This document shows positions 16,574-25,084 of a stretch of DNA of 64,000 bases, piece by piece (the stretch's first letter is position 1; each line of letters begins with the position of its first letter). The stretch lies in the NCBI RefSeq assembly GCF_000371925.1, contig NZ_AQVE01000010.1, positions 1-64,000 on the forward strand, written 5' to 3'. The position numbers and the translations under genes are program-made. The DNA comes from Thiolinea disciformis DSM 14473 (lineage in GTDB: Bacteria > Pseudomonadota > Gammaproteobacteria > Thiotrichales > Thiotrichaceae). The notes below the pieces were generated by a model. It was not told the DNA's origin. It ran no database searches and saw only the letters and a list, made by a program, of their open reading frames with translations.

Positions 16574-17180
16574 TAAATACCTTACTCCTAGCGAACAGCG
16601 CAGCTTGTTGGCGACCATCAAAAAGCATAAAGCTTTGGATGCGCAGCGCGATGCGGCTTGGATGGAATTGGCGGTTTATACCGGTATTCGGGTATCGCCC
16701 TTAACCAAGCTCACGGTCGGCGATGCACGCAGAGCACTAGCATCCAAGCGGTTTGTGATCCGTGCGGAGATCAATAAACGCCATGTAAAAAGCGAAAACG
16801 CACTGCACCGGAATACTGAAGATGCGCTGCGCGATTTGCTGAAAATCCGTGCGCAAATGGGCTGCGACAATAGCGATTTTGATGCCCCCCTGTTGGTAAG
16901 TATCAAAGGAAAGCGCGACAAATTGCAGCCTCTTACCCCGCGTGCCTTGCAAATTGCCATGCGCAAATGGGCACGATTAGCCGGGTTGGCATGTGCCGAG
17001 GAAATTACCCCGCATTGGTTACGCCACACCTTAGCAAAACGGATTATTGCTAGCAGCACCAGTAACAACCCGCTGGGCATTGTGCGCGCGGTGTTGGGAC
17101 ACAAAAGCATTGCGACCACAGCGATTTATGTGGAACCGGATAAGGATGAGGTGGATTCAGCGATTTTGGAGGTGGCGTGA
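16566..17180 (+). CDS. Small tyrosine recombinase (catalytic domain only)
   Basis: 204 aa comprising just the C-terminal catalytic domain of phage integrase-type enzymes: Arg42 in YTGIRVS, the HWLRHT box with His150 and Arg153, His179 in VLGHKS and the nucleophile candidate Tyr188 in TTAIYVEP. The N-terminal arm- and core-binding domains are absent. It lies in the early operon, not next to the att site, so it may resolve replicated phage genomes or act on an internal site rather than integrate the phage. All catalytic residues appear intact. Confidence 0.75.
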   Translation: MFNKYLTPSEQRSLLATIKKHKALDAQRDAAWMELAVYTGIRVSPLTKLTVGDARRALASKRFVIRAEINKRHVKSENALHRNTEDALRDLLKIRAQMGCDNSDFDAPLLVSIKGKRDKLQPLTPRALQIAMRKWARLAGLACAEEITPHWLRHTLAKRIIASSTSNNPLGIVRAVLGHKSIATTAIYVEPDKDEVDSAILEVA

Positions 17181-17614
17181 TGGCATTAAAAATTCATTAC
17201 CGCTGCCTTTGCTGTGGCAAAAAACTAAGTGATCCGCTTTCAATGGAGGTCGGTTTGGGGCCGATATGCAGAATGACTATTAAAAATAAGAAAGATGTAG
17301 AGCCAGAATTATTTGGTGGTTCCAACTTCGTTTTTTATCACTTGGAAGGTGTGCTGTGCATTGTTGACCTAGACACCGGCGGCAAGTCAGTCACCAATGA
17401 TATGGAAAACATCCTTGCTCGCCTACAAAACGAAAACGGTATTGATTTGTATGCCCAGCCGATCATGTATCGCGATTCGTTGAAAATTTGGGATGGCGTG
17501 CAGGTACACCCCGTTGGTAAACGCACCTTTTACACCTCGTTTTTCTCTCTGAATGAGCGCGATGAAAACGCAGCAATTGCCAAAGTGAAAGCGATGCAGG
17601 AGGTGGCGGCATGA
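17180..17614 (+). CDS. Zinc-finger phage protein, DUF6011-like
   Basis: ATG at 17180 shares a base with the recombinase stop (TGATG) and follows GGAGGTGGC; an in-frame GTG one codon earlier is possible. The N-terminus YRCLCCGKKLSDPLSMEVGLGPICR is a small zinc-binding module with Cys-x2-Cys and a distal Cys, as in DUF6011 domains of phage and plasmid proteins. The remaining 110 residues are mixed alpha/beta with no recognised domain. The function is unknown; nucleic-acid binding is plausible. Confidence 0.6.
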   Translation: MALKIHYRCLCCGKKLSDPLSMEVGLGPICRMTIKNKKDVEPELFGGSNFVFYHLEGVLCIVDLDTGGKSVTNDMENILARLQNENGIDLYAQPIMYRDSLKIWDGVQVHPVGKRTFYTSFFSLNERDENAAIAKVKAMQEVAA

Positions 17615-17793
17615 GCGTAATCATAATTTTACAGTGTGATTTATGTGGTAAAACTCATCTTAGGCGATCTAGCGAAACAAAAAAAGAAGCGCTATTTACA
17701 CTCAAATTAGCTCTAAAGCTATGCAATGAAGATGGTTACATTTGTCCTGACTGCGATGAGCAACAGCAGCAGACTGAAGAGGACAATGTATGA
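17611..17793 (+). CDS. Small zinc-ribbon-like phage protein (60 aa)
   Basis: Overlaps both neighbours by 4 bp (ATGA type), so it belongs to the early operon. Two Cys-x2-Cys pairs, CDLCGK near residue 9 and CPDCDE near residue 46, could bind one zinc ion. The segment between them is helical. Similar small proteins accompany phage replication genes, but no specific function can be given. Confidence 0.55.
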   Translation: MSVIIILQCDLCGKTHLRRSSETKKEALFTLKLALKLCNEDGYICPDCDEQQQQTEEDNV

Positions 17794-18434
17794 GCCTAAT
17801 CACTCTACTCGACAAAGCGCTAGCCACTGATTTGAGTAAATCCGAACACCGTGCCTTTTTGGCGCTATTACGCCAGACCCTTGGTTTTAACAAAGTGAGT
17901 GATGCGTTGACGTTTAACCGACTCGCCAAGCTCATGGGATTGCGCAAAGACCACGCCAAGAAAGCAGTTCAAGGTGTGGTGGATGCTGGATTATTCCAGC
18001 AAGTTCCACACGCTGAGTATGAGTTCACTTATTCCGTGCCGATGGTGGAGCCGACTCGCGTGAGTCGACCTGCTCAGGAAATCAATTTGCCCGAGGGATT
18101 GGACGATGAAACCACAGCCACACTACAACGTAGCCTTAAAACCCTTTGCCCTACCGATGCACAGCATGTTTGCCAGTTGCTGGGCAAAGCCATGCAAGAC
18201 GGTTCGATACGCACTACCCCGCTACGCTTTGCCAGTGCCTTGGTCAAAGCCGCCAAGGTCGGTGCATTGGATATTAGTGCGTTATCGGCGCAGCCAATCG
18301 CGCAGCAGCCACCACAAGCGCAAAAGAAGCATCCTGATTTAGAGGCAAGATTCAGAGATTCGTTTTTTGCTCAAGTGGCCCAACTGACTGGGCAGCCGAT
18401 TGAATTAGTGCGGGCGCAACATGGCTGCGGTTGA
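17790..18434 (+). CDS. Phage replication protein O-like initiator
   Basis: 214 aa. Residues 8-75 fit the winged-helix N-terminal domain of phage replication protein O: ATDLSKSEHRAFLALLRQTL and FNKVSDALTFNRLAKLMGL match the LS..E..VLL.I.R.T.G.NK..D.I....LA..TGL pattern of that family. The C-terminus is a Gln/Ala-rich linker and a short helix (DLEARFRDSFFAQVAQL). It should recognise iterons at the phage origin; a repeat cluster with suitable spacing lies about 1.4-2 kb downstream. It starts 4 bp inside the previous gene. Confidence 0.7.
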   Translation: MSLITLLDKALATDLSKSEHRAFLALLRQTLGFNKVSDALTFNRLAKLMGLRKDHAKKAVQGVVDAGLFQQVPHAEYEFTYSVPMVEPTRVSRPAQEINLPEGLDDETTATLQRSLKTLCPTDAQHVCQLLGKAMQDGSIRTTPLRFASALVKAAKVGALDISALSAQPIAQQPPQAQKKHPDLEARFRDSFFAQVAQLTGQPIELVRAQHGCG

Positions 18435-18615
18435 AACGGTGCAGTTTACGGCACGGATTGACTCGCGAGTCATGCGAGTCATTAAGAAAGAGGCCGCACA
18501 AACAGGGCAAAGCACCAATGAGAAGCTGAATTATTTGCTACAGCTTGGGCTTATTACATTAGCCCAAAAACGAAAAGCCACTGTTGAAGCAGTGGCTCAG
18601 GTGGCTAAACCATAA
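18421..18615 (+). CDS. Ribbon-helix-helix (Arc-like) protein
   Basis: 64 aa starting at ATG 18421, overlapping the replication gene by 14 bp. VQFTARIDSRVMRVIKKEAAQTGQSTNEKLNYLLQLGL has the beta-strand plus two helices of Arc/MetJ-type proteins, with the strand TVQFTAR expected to enter the DNA major groove. It may regulate the early operon or copy number. Many such proteins are autoregulatory, but no palindrome precedes this one because it is inside an operon. Confidence 0.65.
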   Translation: MAAVETVQFTARIDSRVMRVIKKEAAQTGQSTNEKLNYLLQLGLITLAQKRKATVEAVAQVAKP

Positions 18616-18628
18616 AGGTATGAATTAA

Positions 18629-18940
18629 ATGGATAACCAAAATCATCGTAACGACTCCCTAGAGTCAGGTCAAGTTGAATGGCGCAGAGTCTACAGTGTC
18701 ACTATTGCATTGCTTGCCGCCAGCGCAGCGTTTTATAGCATAGTGTCACCGATTACCCGACTGGACGCTATCAATCCCCTCCTTTGGTTGCATGTTGCAC
18801 AACAAGATGCACCACTCACCGCTGTGGCGTGCGCTTTAGCGTATGTTGTATGGCATTTCAGTTTTTCACACCCGATCTTAGGCAGTTTGGCGTGCGTGGG
18901 TGCCGTGCTTTGTGCCGCTACGTTGGTGCAAGGGGGCTAA
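18629..18940 (+). CDS. Small membrane protein (103 aa)
   Basis: A charged N-terminus of about 20 residues is followed by three hydrophobic stretches (VTIALLAASAAFYSIVS, PLTAVACALAYVVWHF, ILGSLACVGAVLCAATLV), so it is probably an inner-membrane protein with three spans. Its stop lies 1 bp before the ATG of the large membrane coiled-coil protein, and the two probably act together. The family is not recognised. Confidence 0.6.
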   Translation: MDNQNHRNDSLESGQVEWRRVYSVTIALLAASAAFYSIVSPITRLDAINPLLWLHVAQQDAPLTAVACALAYVVWHFSFSHPILGSLACVGAVLCAATLVQGG

Positions 18941-18941
18941 T

Positions 18942-21047
18942 ATGACTAATCAATACATTTTAAAAGGGCAGATTCAGCAGTTAGAAAAAAAGCGTCACCA
19001 TCTGCAGGCGCACTTGATTGACATTCTGACTGGCTTGAATGTGTTTCGCTGGGTCACGCTACTTCTGTACCTCGCATTTACATTGTCGCTCTATGTTGGC
19101 GATGTGATGAATTTAAAAACCCTAGCCGATAGCTTGTTCGGTAGCTTTCTTGGGTTTGGGTTATATCTGGGCATTGCCTGCGGTTCGGCTTTTGCACTGG
19201 CCAAGTTTAAGCACAATTTTTATGTATACCGTGGGATTCATGGCGGCGCACTCATCATGGTGGGTGTGGTGATTATCATGGGGTTGACCGCAGAAATATT
19301 TCAGTCCAGCGGTCAACAGGATACGAAAGCGAGAGCCGGTGCTGAATCCAGCCAACAGTATCAAGCCACATTACAGCAATCCCCGACAGCCGCACTAAGC
19401 CAAGGCTATGCTGATCCTTATGCGGACCGACTCATTAATCTACGCGGCGAACTGGCGAAAGCTATGGAGTTGGAGCGCACGTGTGTGAAGACCTGTGCCA
19501 CGCAGCGCCAGCGGGTGGAGTCGTTAGAAGGGAAAATTGCGGCGGTCCAGCAATTGCAGAAAGAAAGTGCCACCAAGCATTCCACTGACCTGACTTCAGC
19601 GCAAGCGATGCACAATGCGCAACTAAACCAAATTGAAGAAAAGCATTATAACCCGACGATTCGTTCCGTGAAGGAGTTGACCGGCGTAGGGATTGGCACA
19701 GCGATTACCATCATCATGGGGATCATTAGCATCATCTTTGAAATCTGCCATGGTTATTTTAGCTCAATGTATAACCGCACCTTGCGCAGTATTGAGGCTA
19801 TTGATAATCAGTTAGTGGCGTTGCGCGGACAGTATGCCGATCTGACGGGTAAAGACTACGATGACCTGACCGAATCGGCGCAACAACCTGACCGTGCAAA
19901 ATCGAACCTGACCGAATCGGCGCAACAACCTGACCTGACCTTCAGAGGGTTGTCCGGTGCAGTCAGTGCGTTTGCACCCAACCTGACCCGATCAGTCTCC
20001 CCTGCCCTGTCTACTCCACCCGAAGGTGTATTACAGCACCTAGCTGTCGAGCTAGATAAAGCGCAACAATCTAGGGATCAGCTCAGCCATAAAATGGCGA
20101 ATGCCTTGAGCAACAACGCTGCTCTATCTACATTCGGTAGGGAATTACAACGGGCTGGTATCCCCTACCCTGATGATCCGGTTCTCGATAAAGCAGCAGA
20201 TAAGGACAGCATTCTGCGTATTATCGGTCAAGCTACCCCACTTGACCGTTCTGCCCCCCTGCCGGAAAACAACTTGACCGGTCAAGTGGCTGAACCTGAC
20301 CGAAAAGTAGGTCAAGTGTCCGGTCAGGTAGGCGGACAAGTCTCAGAGAACGATGAAAAATTAGCCAAAGCAATGGCAGAAATTGAAGCGATGAAAGCTC
20401 AAAAAGCTAAGCTGGAAGCGGATTCGGTCAAGTTGGCGGAGCAATTAAAAGCCGAACAAGCCAAGCGGGAAGCGGAGTCGGTCAAGTTGGCGGAACAACT
20501 AAAAGCAGAACAAGCCAAGCGGGAAGCGGAAGCGCGGGCACACGCAGAAGCTGCACGAGTGGCACAGGAAAAAGCCAAAGCGGAAGCGCGTGCCAAAGCG
20601 GAAGCGCGTGCCAAAGCGGAAGCGCAAGCAAAAGCTGAGCGGGATCGCATTGCGGCTGAGATGCGCGAACGGGCAGAAGTGGCACGTTTAGCAAGGGAGC
20701 AAGCCGAAGCTAAGGCACGTGCTCAAGCGGAAGCCGAACGCTTGGCACGGGAAGCGGCGGAAGCTGAAGCACGTGCTCAAGCCGAGCGTGAGGCGGAAAT
20801 GGGCAAGTTGACCGAGGATCAGATCCAAATAGCTGCGGCTGCTATTAAATCTGCGATTCAATCTGGTCGCGTTACAACACTAGGTTTCGGTTCGCTCAAA
20901 GAAGAGTTGAAAGCGGTCGGTCTACCTACCAGTTCAGATAGTCTCAAAAAGCTCATCAAGTTAGGCTGCCACGCTTTGGAAGCGCAAGGGCTGGTACAGC
21001 TTGATCCTAACTACTCAAAGGGCAAGCCGCTTTACATCATTGCGTAA
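18942..21047 (+). CDS. Large membrane-anchored coiled-coil protein with C-terminal DNA-binding-like domain
   Basis: ATG at 18942 follows AGGGGGC and gives 701 aa. Three hydrophobic spans lie in the first 115 residues and a fourth around 250-275 (TAITIIMGIISIIFEICHGY), separated by a helical loop with a Cys-x3-Cys pair. The middle (about 305-460) has duplicated NLTESAQQPD units. Residues about 480-625 are a long Ala/Glu/Lys/Arg coiled coil with repeated DNA. The last 75 residues (from LTEDQIQIAAAAIKSAIQSG) are compact and resemble a winged helix. In a replication operon this could tether DNA or the replication complex to the membrane. The role is inferred. Confidence 0.6.
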   Translation: MTNQYILKGQIQQLEKKRHHLQAHLIDILTGLNVFRWVTLLLYLAFTLSLYVGDVMNLKTLADSLFGSFLGFGLYLGIACGSAFALAKFKHNFYVYRGIHGGALIMVGVVIIMGLTAEIFQSSGQQDTKARAGAESSQQYQATLQQSPTAALSQGYADPYADRLINLRGELAKAMELERTCVKTCATQRQRVESLEGKIAAVQQLQKESATKHSTDLTSAQAMHNAQLNQIEEKHYNPTIRSVKELTGVGIGTAITIIMGIISIIFEICHGYFSSMYNRTLRSIEAIDNQLVALRGQYADLTGKDYDDLTESAQQPDRAKSNLTESAQQPDLTFRGLSGAVSAFAPNLTRSVSPALSTPPEGVLQHLAVELDKAQQSRDQLSHKMANALSNNAALSTFGRELQRAGIPYPDDPVLDKAADKDSILRIIGQATPLDRSAPLPENNLTGQVAEPDRKVGQVSGQVGGQVSENDEKLAKAMAEIEAMKAQKAKLEADSVKLAEQLKAEQAKREAESVKLAEQLKAEQAKREAEARAHAEAARVAQEKAKAEARAKAEARAKAEAQAKAERDRIAAEMRERAEVARLAREQAEAKARAQAEAERLAREAAEAEARAQAEREAEMGKLTEDQIQIAAAAIKSAIQSGRVTTLGFGSLKEELKAVGLPTSSDSLKKLIKLGCHALEAQGLVQLDPNYSKGKPLYIIA
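19865..20328 (+). other. Iteron-like cluster, candidate phage replication origin inside a gene
   Basis: The motif CYTGACC occurs in forward orientation at 19865, 19887, 19907, 19929, 19934, 19982, 20241, 20273 and 20295, and inverted at 20280, 20310 and 20322. The first four are 20-22 bp apart, as are 20273 and 20295; CTTGACCGGTCAAG (20273-20286) is a perfect palindrome. Phage origins such as that of lambda lie inside a gene of the replication operon with iterons about two helix turns apart. Part of the repetition also reflects repeated codons for LTESAQQPD, so this is a candidate only. Confidence 0.45.
20390..20800 (+). repeat. Degenerate coding repeats (Ala/Glu/Lys coiled coil)
   Basis: Near-identical units of about 63 bp (around 20412 and 20475, encoding DSVKLAEQLKAEQAKRE-type blocks) are followed by 15-bp units encoding KAEAR, then looser copies. 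They produce a continuous amphipathic helix. Their near identity at DNA level points to recent slippage or duplication. Confidence 0.7.
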
Positions 21048-21055
21048 GCAATCAC

Positions 21056-21077
21056 GGGCAGGGCACACGTCCTGCCC
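21056..21077 (+). terminator. Intergenic hairpin after the coiled-coil gene
   Basis: GGGCAGG (21056-21062) pairs with CCTGCCC (21071-21077) around an 8-base loop, and AAAC follows rather than a T-run. It is probably a weak or rho-assisted terminator, or an mRNA stability element. The next gene starts 18 bp further on. Confidence 0.4.
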
Positions 21078-21095
21078 AAACTATTGGAAGATAAT

Positions 21096-21284
21096 ATGTT
21101 AGCAAATCCAAAAATTGGGCAGCCCGTTCGGATTAATTACAAGAACAAATCTATGCCATTGCAGGGTATGGAAGGAGTTATTTCGGTAGTAGGTCTGGGC
21201 AAGCCCAGAAACCACGGTGTTATCGTCGCTGGAGTTGTGTATGTCATTCCATGCGGCAATTTATGCAAGTTGACTAGGAAGTAG
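21096..21284 (+). CDS. Hypothetical small beta-rich phage protein (62 aa)
   Basis: ATG at 21096 follows GGAAG; an in-frame TTG 12 bases earlier overlaps that site and is rejected. The sequence is rich in Gly and Val (GQPVRINYKNKSMPLQGMEG, GVIVAGVVYVIPCGNLCKL) and looks like a small SH3- or OB-type barrel. The following HNH gene starts 3 bp after its stop. Function unknown. Confidence 0.55.
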   Translation: MLANPKIGQPVRINYKNKSMPLQGMEGVISVVGLGKPRNHGVIVAGVVYVIPCGNLCKLTRK

Positions 21285-21287
21285 GCT

Positions 21288-21725
21288 ATGCCAATCCGAA
21301 AAGACTTAAAACCGCTTTATCCGGCGAATTGGAAGCAATTAAGCACTGATTTAAAAGCAAAGGCCGGTTGGGAGTGCCAAGGGTGTGGGATGCCACAGTA
21401 TGGACTAGCTTTTTGGGATGAAGGCTTGGGGCGTTATCAGCTTATTAAGGGGAACCGCTTTTATGATCAATTGGAATATACAGAAAGCTATAAAAGCGCG
21501 ATAGCAGCAAAGCAACACCTAGAACAGTGGTGTGACTATCCAAACAAATTAATCATTATTGTGCTAACGGTGGCACACCTAGATCACGATCCAACCAACA
21601 ATGATCCCAGCAATTTGCGGGTCTTGTGCGGTCGGTGTCATTTGCAGTATGACGAACCGCATCACCGCGCAAACCGTGTACGCAATGCACGTTGTGGCAA
21701 AACTATCGATATGTTTGAGCCATAG
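21288..21725 (+). CDS. HNH endonuclease-like protein
   Basis: 145 aa. A zinc-binding pair in WECQGCGMP (about residue 29), a second pair in LCGRCHLQYD (about 113), and between them LTVAHLDHDPTNNDPSNLRV, with the His-Asn-His arrangement (His97, Asn109, His117 approximately), define an HNH nuclease core. Phage HNH proteins commonly assist packaging or nick DNA; in this early context it may serve replication or recombination. It could also be a degenerate homing nuclease, but it is in an operon and intact. Confidence 0.7.
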   Translation: MPIRKDLKPLYPANWKQLSTDLKAKAGWECQGCGMPQYGLAFWDEGLGRYQLIKGNRFYDQLEYTESYKSAIAAKQHLEQWCDYPNKLIIIVLTVAHLDHDPTNNDPSNLRVLCGRCHLQYDEPHHRANRVRNARCGKTIDMFEP

Positions 21726-21726
21726 C

Positions 21727-22089
21727 ATGGCGTTTAGTGTGGTTGGGGAAAAAGCGGGTGCGGCGCCGATGGAGCGGGTGATTGATGGCCCGATGGCGGA
21801 GGCAAAGCGATTTGTTGAGCAGTTAAATCTGCGCGAATTGCGTAAGCCCGAATCATACCGCTGGTGGTGGCGAATAGTTGATGAAGTGGATGCGCCAGCA
21901 TCTGAGGATTTTATTGCGCTAAAAACGCTGACGCCGGAACTAAAGGGCAAGGTCTGGCAACGGATGAAGGAGCGCAAGCCAGCCAAAGCGGCATTGTTTA
22001 AAGACCCGTTTGTGTTGGCACTACAACAGGAGTTTGGGGCGGAATGGTTAATAACGACAAGGGAATTAAAGGAGCTAACGGATGATTGA
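21727..22089 (+). CDS. Hypothetical early phage protein (120 aa)
   Basis: ATG at 21727 lies just after the HNH stop (TAGCATG) with no clear ribosome site, so reinitiation is likely. Earlier in-frame starts would overlap the HNH gene. The protein is helical with a Trp-rich patch (YRWWWRIVDEVD) and Lys/Arg-rich segments. It overlaps the next gene by 8 bp. No recognised family. Confidence 0.5.
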   Translation: MAFSVVGEKAGAAPMERVIDGPMAEAKRFVEQLNLRELRKPESYRWWWRIVDEVDAPASEDFIALKTLTPELKGKVWQRMKERKPAKAALFKDPFVLALQQEFGAEWLITTRELKELTDD

Positions 22090-22303
22090 TCAGGATACGC
22101 TGCAACAGGTGCAGGCGGTGGTGGATAAGCTTTACGCGGATTATCACATCACACTGATTTTGACACGCGGCACGGAGCCAGTGGAGATGCTAGTGGCGAG
22201 TAATGAGGACCTGCCGGTGTTGGTGGGGGCCTTGCAGTCAACGCTGGCGGATTTTATGAGTCGCTGGCAGATACATCAGATTGGCAATAACACCATACAT
22301 TAA
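22082..22303 (+). CDS. Hypothetical early phage protein (73 aa)
   Basis: Starts inside the previous gene (ATGATTGATC) with GGAGC upstream. The first half is a helix (DQDTLQQVQAVVDKLYADY), the middle has strands (HITLILTRGTEPVEMLVA), and the end is helical and contains SRWQIHQIGNN. It lies 15 bp before the primase gene. No family is recognised. Confidence 0.5.
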   Translation: MIDQDTLQQVQAVVDKLYADYHITLILTRGTEPVEMLVASNEDLPVLVGALQSTLADFMSRWQIHQIGNNTIH

Positions 22304-22318
22304 TAAAAGGGGCAGGCA

Positions 22319-25084
22319 GTGGCTACGGACAACTATATAACAGCCTATATAACAGCCGTAAAAAAAGCTGCATCGGATTTGCACGATGTGGCCAACAAAT
22401 TGGGGTTACAACAGGGCAAGGGGCAAGCTGGGGAAAATCGGCTTTATCACTCACCGGCGCATCCTGATAAAACACCGTCGCTGTCTATTTTCAAAGCCAG
22501 AGATGGGGAGCTGGCGTGGAAGGATCACAGCACGAATGATGCGGGCGATGCAATTGAGCTGGTGAAATATACCAAAGGGCTGCCGTTTTTGGATGCGGTC
22601 GATACCTTAGCAGGGTGGTATGGGGTGCAAAAGGATATGCCGCCAGCTGCACCAGTGGAAAAGTCACGCATTGAATATATCGCGGATCAAGTATTAAAGC
22701 CGCAAGGTTTGGCGGACGCGACCGCGTATCTGGTGAGTCGTGGCATTGTTGAGCCGGTTATACAACAGGCTTGGAATGCCAAAGCGATTGGCTGGAATAG
22801 CTACACCAGCCAAACTAAGCCGGAGGGCGAAGTGGGGCATGGTGGCAAGGGTGTGGCGTTTGTGGTGCGGGATCGGTTAAGCAATCGGGTGATTGGGGTG
22901 GATACACGTTACCAAGCACCGGAGCTGAATGGCGGAATCAAAACTAATTCGCAAGGCGAAAAGAACGATGCGCCGTGGGTGGTGGGTTGGGCAGATTTTC
23001 GCAAGGCGCACACGGTTTATATTACAGAGTCACCCATTAATGCGTTGAGTATTTTGAGTTGTGTCAAAAAGGGTGTCAGTGCGCTGGCATTACGTGGCAC
23101 GGCGAATGCGGCGAATTTGTCTGAGTCGCTATTCGAGGGTAAGCAGGTGCTGATTTGCCCAGACCATGATGCTCCCTTCGAAAAAGGGCACAAGTTGGCT
23201 GGGATTCGACCTGGTGCAACGGCGGCGTGGTTGTTGTATGACCGGCTGAGTCATGCGGGGATTCCGTGCCAGATCGTGGATACGTCGGAGTGGGAATTAG
23301 GCACGGACATAAATGACATTCTGAAAAAGGAAGGGGTGCAGGGCTGCAAAGCGCGTTTGTCGAGTGTTGAGCATAACGCTATCCCTGGGCTTTGGAGCAA
23401 AGAGAATTTAGGGAAGCCACGCTTTTATTTGCCGGAGCATGATTGGCAGCGGTATTGGCGTTATCGGGTAGAGTCGGATTTTACGCGCTATCTGGACAAG
23501 TTTGAGCGCGGGGATGATGGCGAAATCAAACAGCCGGAATATGTGGATTTGGCGGCGTTTCGCGTGGCTAAGGTTGACCGGATGAAGATTCAAAGCTGGC
23601 AGGCGACGGTGTTGAATGCACCGGATGGGCAGCCGGATACCATGTTTAAGGTGTCATGCCAAACCGCACACCAAGGGCGTAGCCTCACACGCATGACCAT
23701 GACTAGCGAACAATTTGCGAATCCGCAGACCTGGGCGAAGTTTGGCTATATTTACAAACCGGCGGAATTTATGCGCTTGACGGCGATTTATTCAAAAACA
23801 TTGGATGAGTCGGAGCAATTGGCGGTGAATTTTGTCGGCTTGGCTTATAAGGCAGGTAAGCCGGTGATTAATAATGGCCCGGATTGCTATTTTCAGGATG
23901 CAGAAGTGCAGTGTCCCTACCATGCGCTGATTTTTAATGCGGGAACTCGTGAGAATGCAGCCACGATTATTCAGGCGTACCAAGCGACGTTTAAGCAAAA
24001 TGCGGCGGCGCTGCCGGTGGTGTGGGCATTAGGTGCACATTTAAAGGTGTTTCTGGGATGGTGGCCGCATATGCAAATGGAAGCGGAAAAGGGGTCGGGG
24101 AAATCCACGTTGATGGATGCGCTGGCCAGAACGCTACAGATGCAGATTTTTGGTGCGGATATGCTCAAAACGTCGTATCGCACGCAGCACAGCGTGAGCT
24201 ACACGGGTCATCCGGTGATGTGGGAGGAGATTGGGACCAATTCACCAGAGGCAATTAAGTCGGGCAATGATCGCTTGCAGGAGGCGTATAACTACCGCCA
24301 AGCCTTGCGCGGCAAAACGACCTATCTTTCGTCTGCACCCGTGCTTTTAGGTGGCGAAGAAGTGGATATGAACTCACTGATTGGCAAGTTGACACGCACG
24401 TCGATTAAAGCGCATTTGCAGGGCGTGCCAATTTCCGGCGATTTGCCGGTGTTTCCGCTTAAAGAATGGTTGGAGTTTTTGGCCAAGTTAAAGCGCAGTG
24501 ACGTTGAAGAAAGCCTAGAACGGTGCGTCAAGTATTTGATGAGCCAAGCCATGACGCGGGAAGGCGATGCGAATGCGCGGCGGATTGTGAAGAACTTTGC
24601 GGCGATTTATTTGGCGTGGGCGTATTTGTGTGAGTTTGCAGCAATCCAAACCACACAGGGCGAGTTTTTACAGGATTTGATTCGAGAGATGAATAGTTTT
24701 CTGAAGGAAACGGAAGCGAGTCGCCAGCCCTGGGTATGGATTGCGGAGATTATATTCAGTGAGATTGATGCGCGGCGCTATCCGTTTCCGTTTTCAGTCG
24801 ATGAGATCATTCATCAAGGGCAGCCAGCGCGGGTTTTAATGATTCGGCATACGCAGATGATGGAGCATATTCGCCATTCGAATCATTTAAAGCAGCGGCT
24901 GGAAGCGTTACCAATTCGTCAGGCAAAAACATTTAAGGAACAAATGAACTCATGCGGGATTATTTTGCGTGAAAATTGCGAAAAGCGCATTGGTATGGGT
25001 CGGGTCACGGGATTATTGGCGCTCAGCATGGAAAAGCTGGAGCAGTTTGGCTTAAGTTTGGCGCGGGAGGTTAATAGCGAGTAA
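22319..25084 (+). CDS. Phage primase-helicase (TOPRIM plus P-loop ATPase)
   Basis: GTG start at 22319 after AAAGGGGC; 921 aa. Residues 15-105 correspond to a CHC2-type primase zinc finger region (LYHSPAHPDKTPSLSIF) but the usual zinc cysteine is replaced by serine. A TOPRIM domain follows at about 210-345 (VYITESPINALSI with the catalytic Glu, LICPDHDAP with the Asp-x-Asp). The C-terminal half carries a Walker A motif (EKGSGKSTLMD, about residue 595) and a Walker B-like MWEEIG. It should prime and unwind phage DNA at the fork. All catalytic motifs except the zinc ligands look intact. Confidence 0.8.
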   Translation: MATDNYITAYITAVKKAASDLHDVANKLGLQQGKGQAGENRLYHSPAHPDKTPSLSIFKARDGELAWKDHSTNDAGDAIELVKYTKGLPFLDAVDTLAGWYGVQKDMPPAAPVEKSRIEYIADQVLKPQGLADATAYLVSRGIVEPVIQQAWNAKAIGWNSYTSQTKPEGEVGHGGKGVAFVVRDRLSNRVIGVDTRYQAPELNGGIKTNSQGEKNDAPWVVGWADFRKAHTVYITESPINALSILSCVKKGVSALALRGTANAANLSESLFEGKQVLICPDHDAPFEKGHKLAGIRPGATAAWLLYDRLSHAGIPCQIVDTSEWELGTDINDILKKEGVQGCKARLSSVEHNAIPGLWSKENLGKPRFYLPEHDWQRYWRYRVESDFTRYLDKFERGDDGEIKQPEYVDLAAFRVAKVDRMKIQSWQATVLNAPDGQPDTMFKVSCQTAHQGRSLTRMTMTSEQFANPQTWAKFGYIYKPAEFMRLTAIYSKTLDESEQLAVNFVGLAYKAGKPVINNGPDCYFQDAEVQCPYHALIFNAGTRENAATIIQAYQATFKQNAAALPVVWALGAHLKVFLGWWPHMQMEAEKGSGKSTLMDALARTLQMQIFGADMLKTSYRTQHSVSYTGHPVMWEEIGTNSPEAIKSGNDRLQEAYNYRQALRGKTTYLSSAPVLLGGEEVDMNSLIGKLTRTSIKAHLQGVPISGDLPVFPLKEWLEFLAKLKRSDVEESLERCVKYLMSQAMTREGDANARRIVKNFAAIYLAWAYLCEFAAIQTTQGEFLQDLIREMNSFLKETEASRQPWVWIAEIIFSEIDARRYPFPFSVDEIIHQGQPARVLMIRHTQMMEHIRHSNHLKQRLEALPIRQAKTFKEQMNSCGIILRENCEKRIGMGRVTGLLALSMEKLEQFGLSLAREVNSE

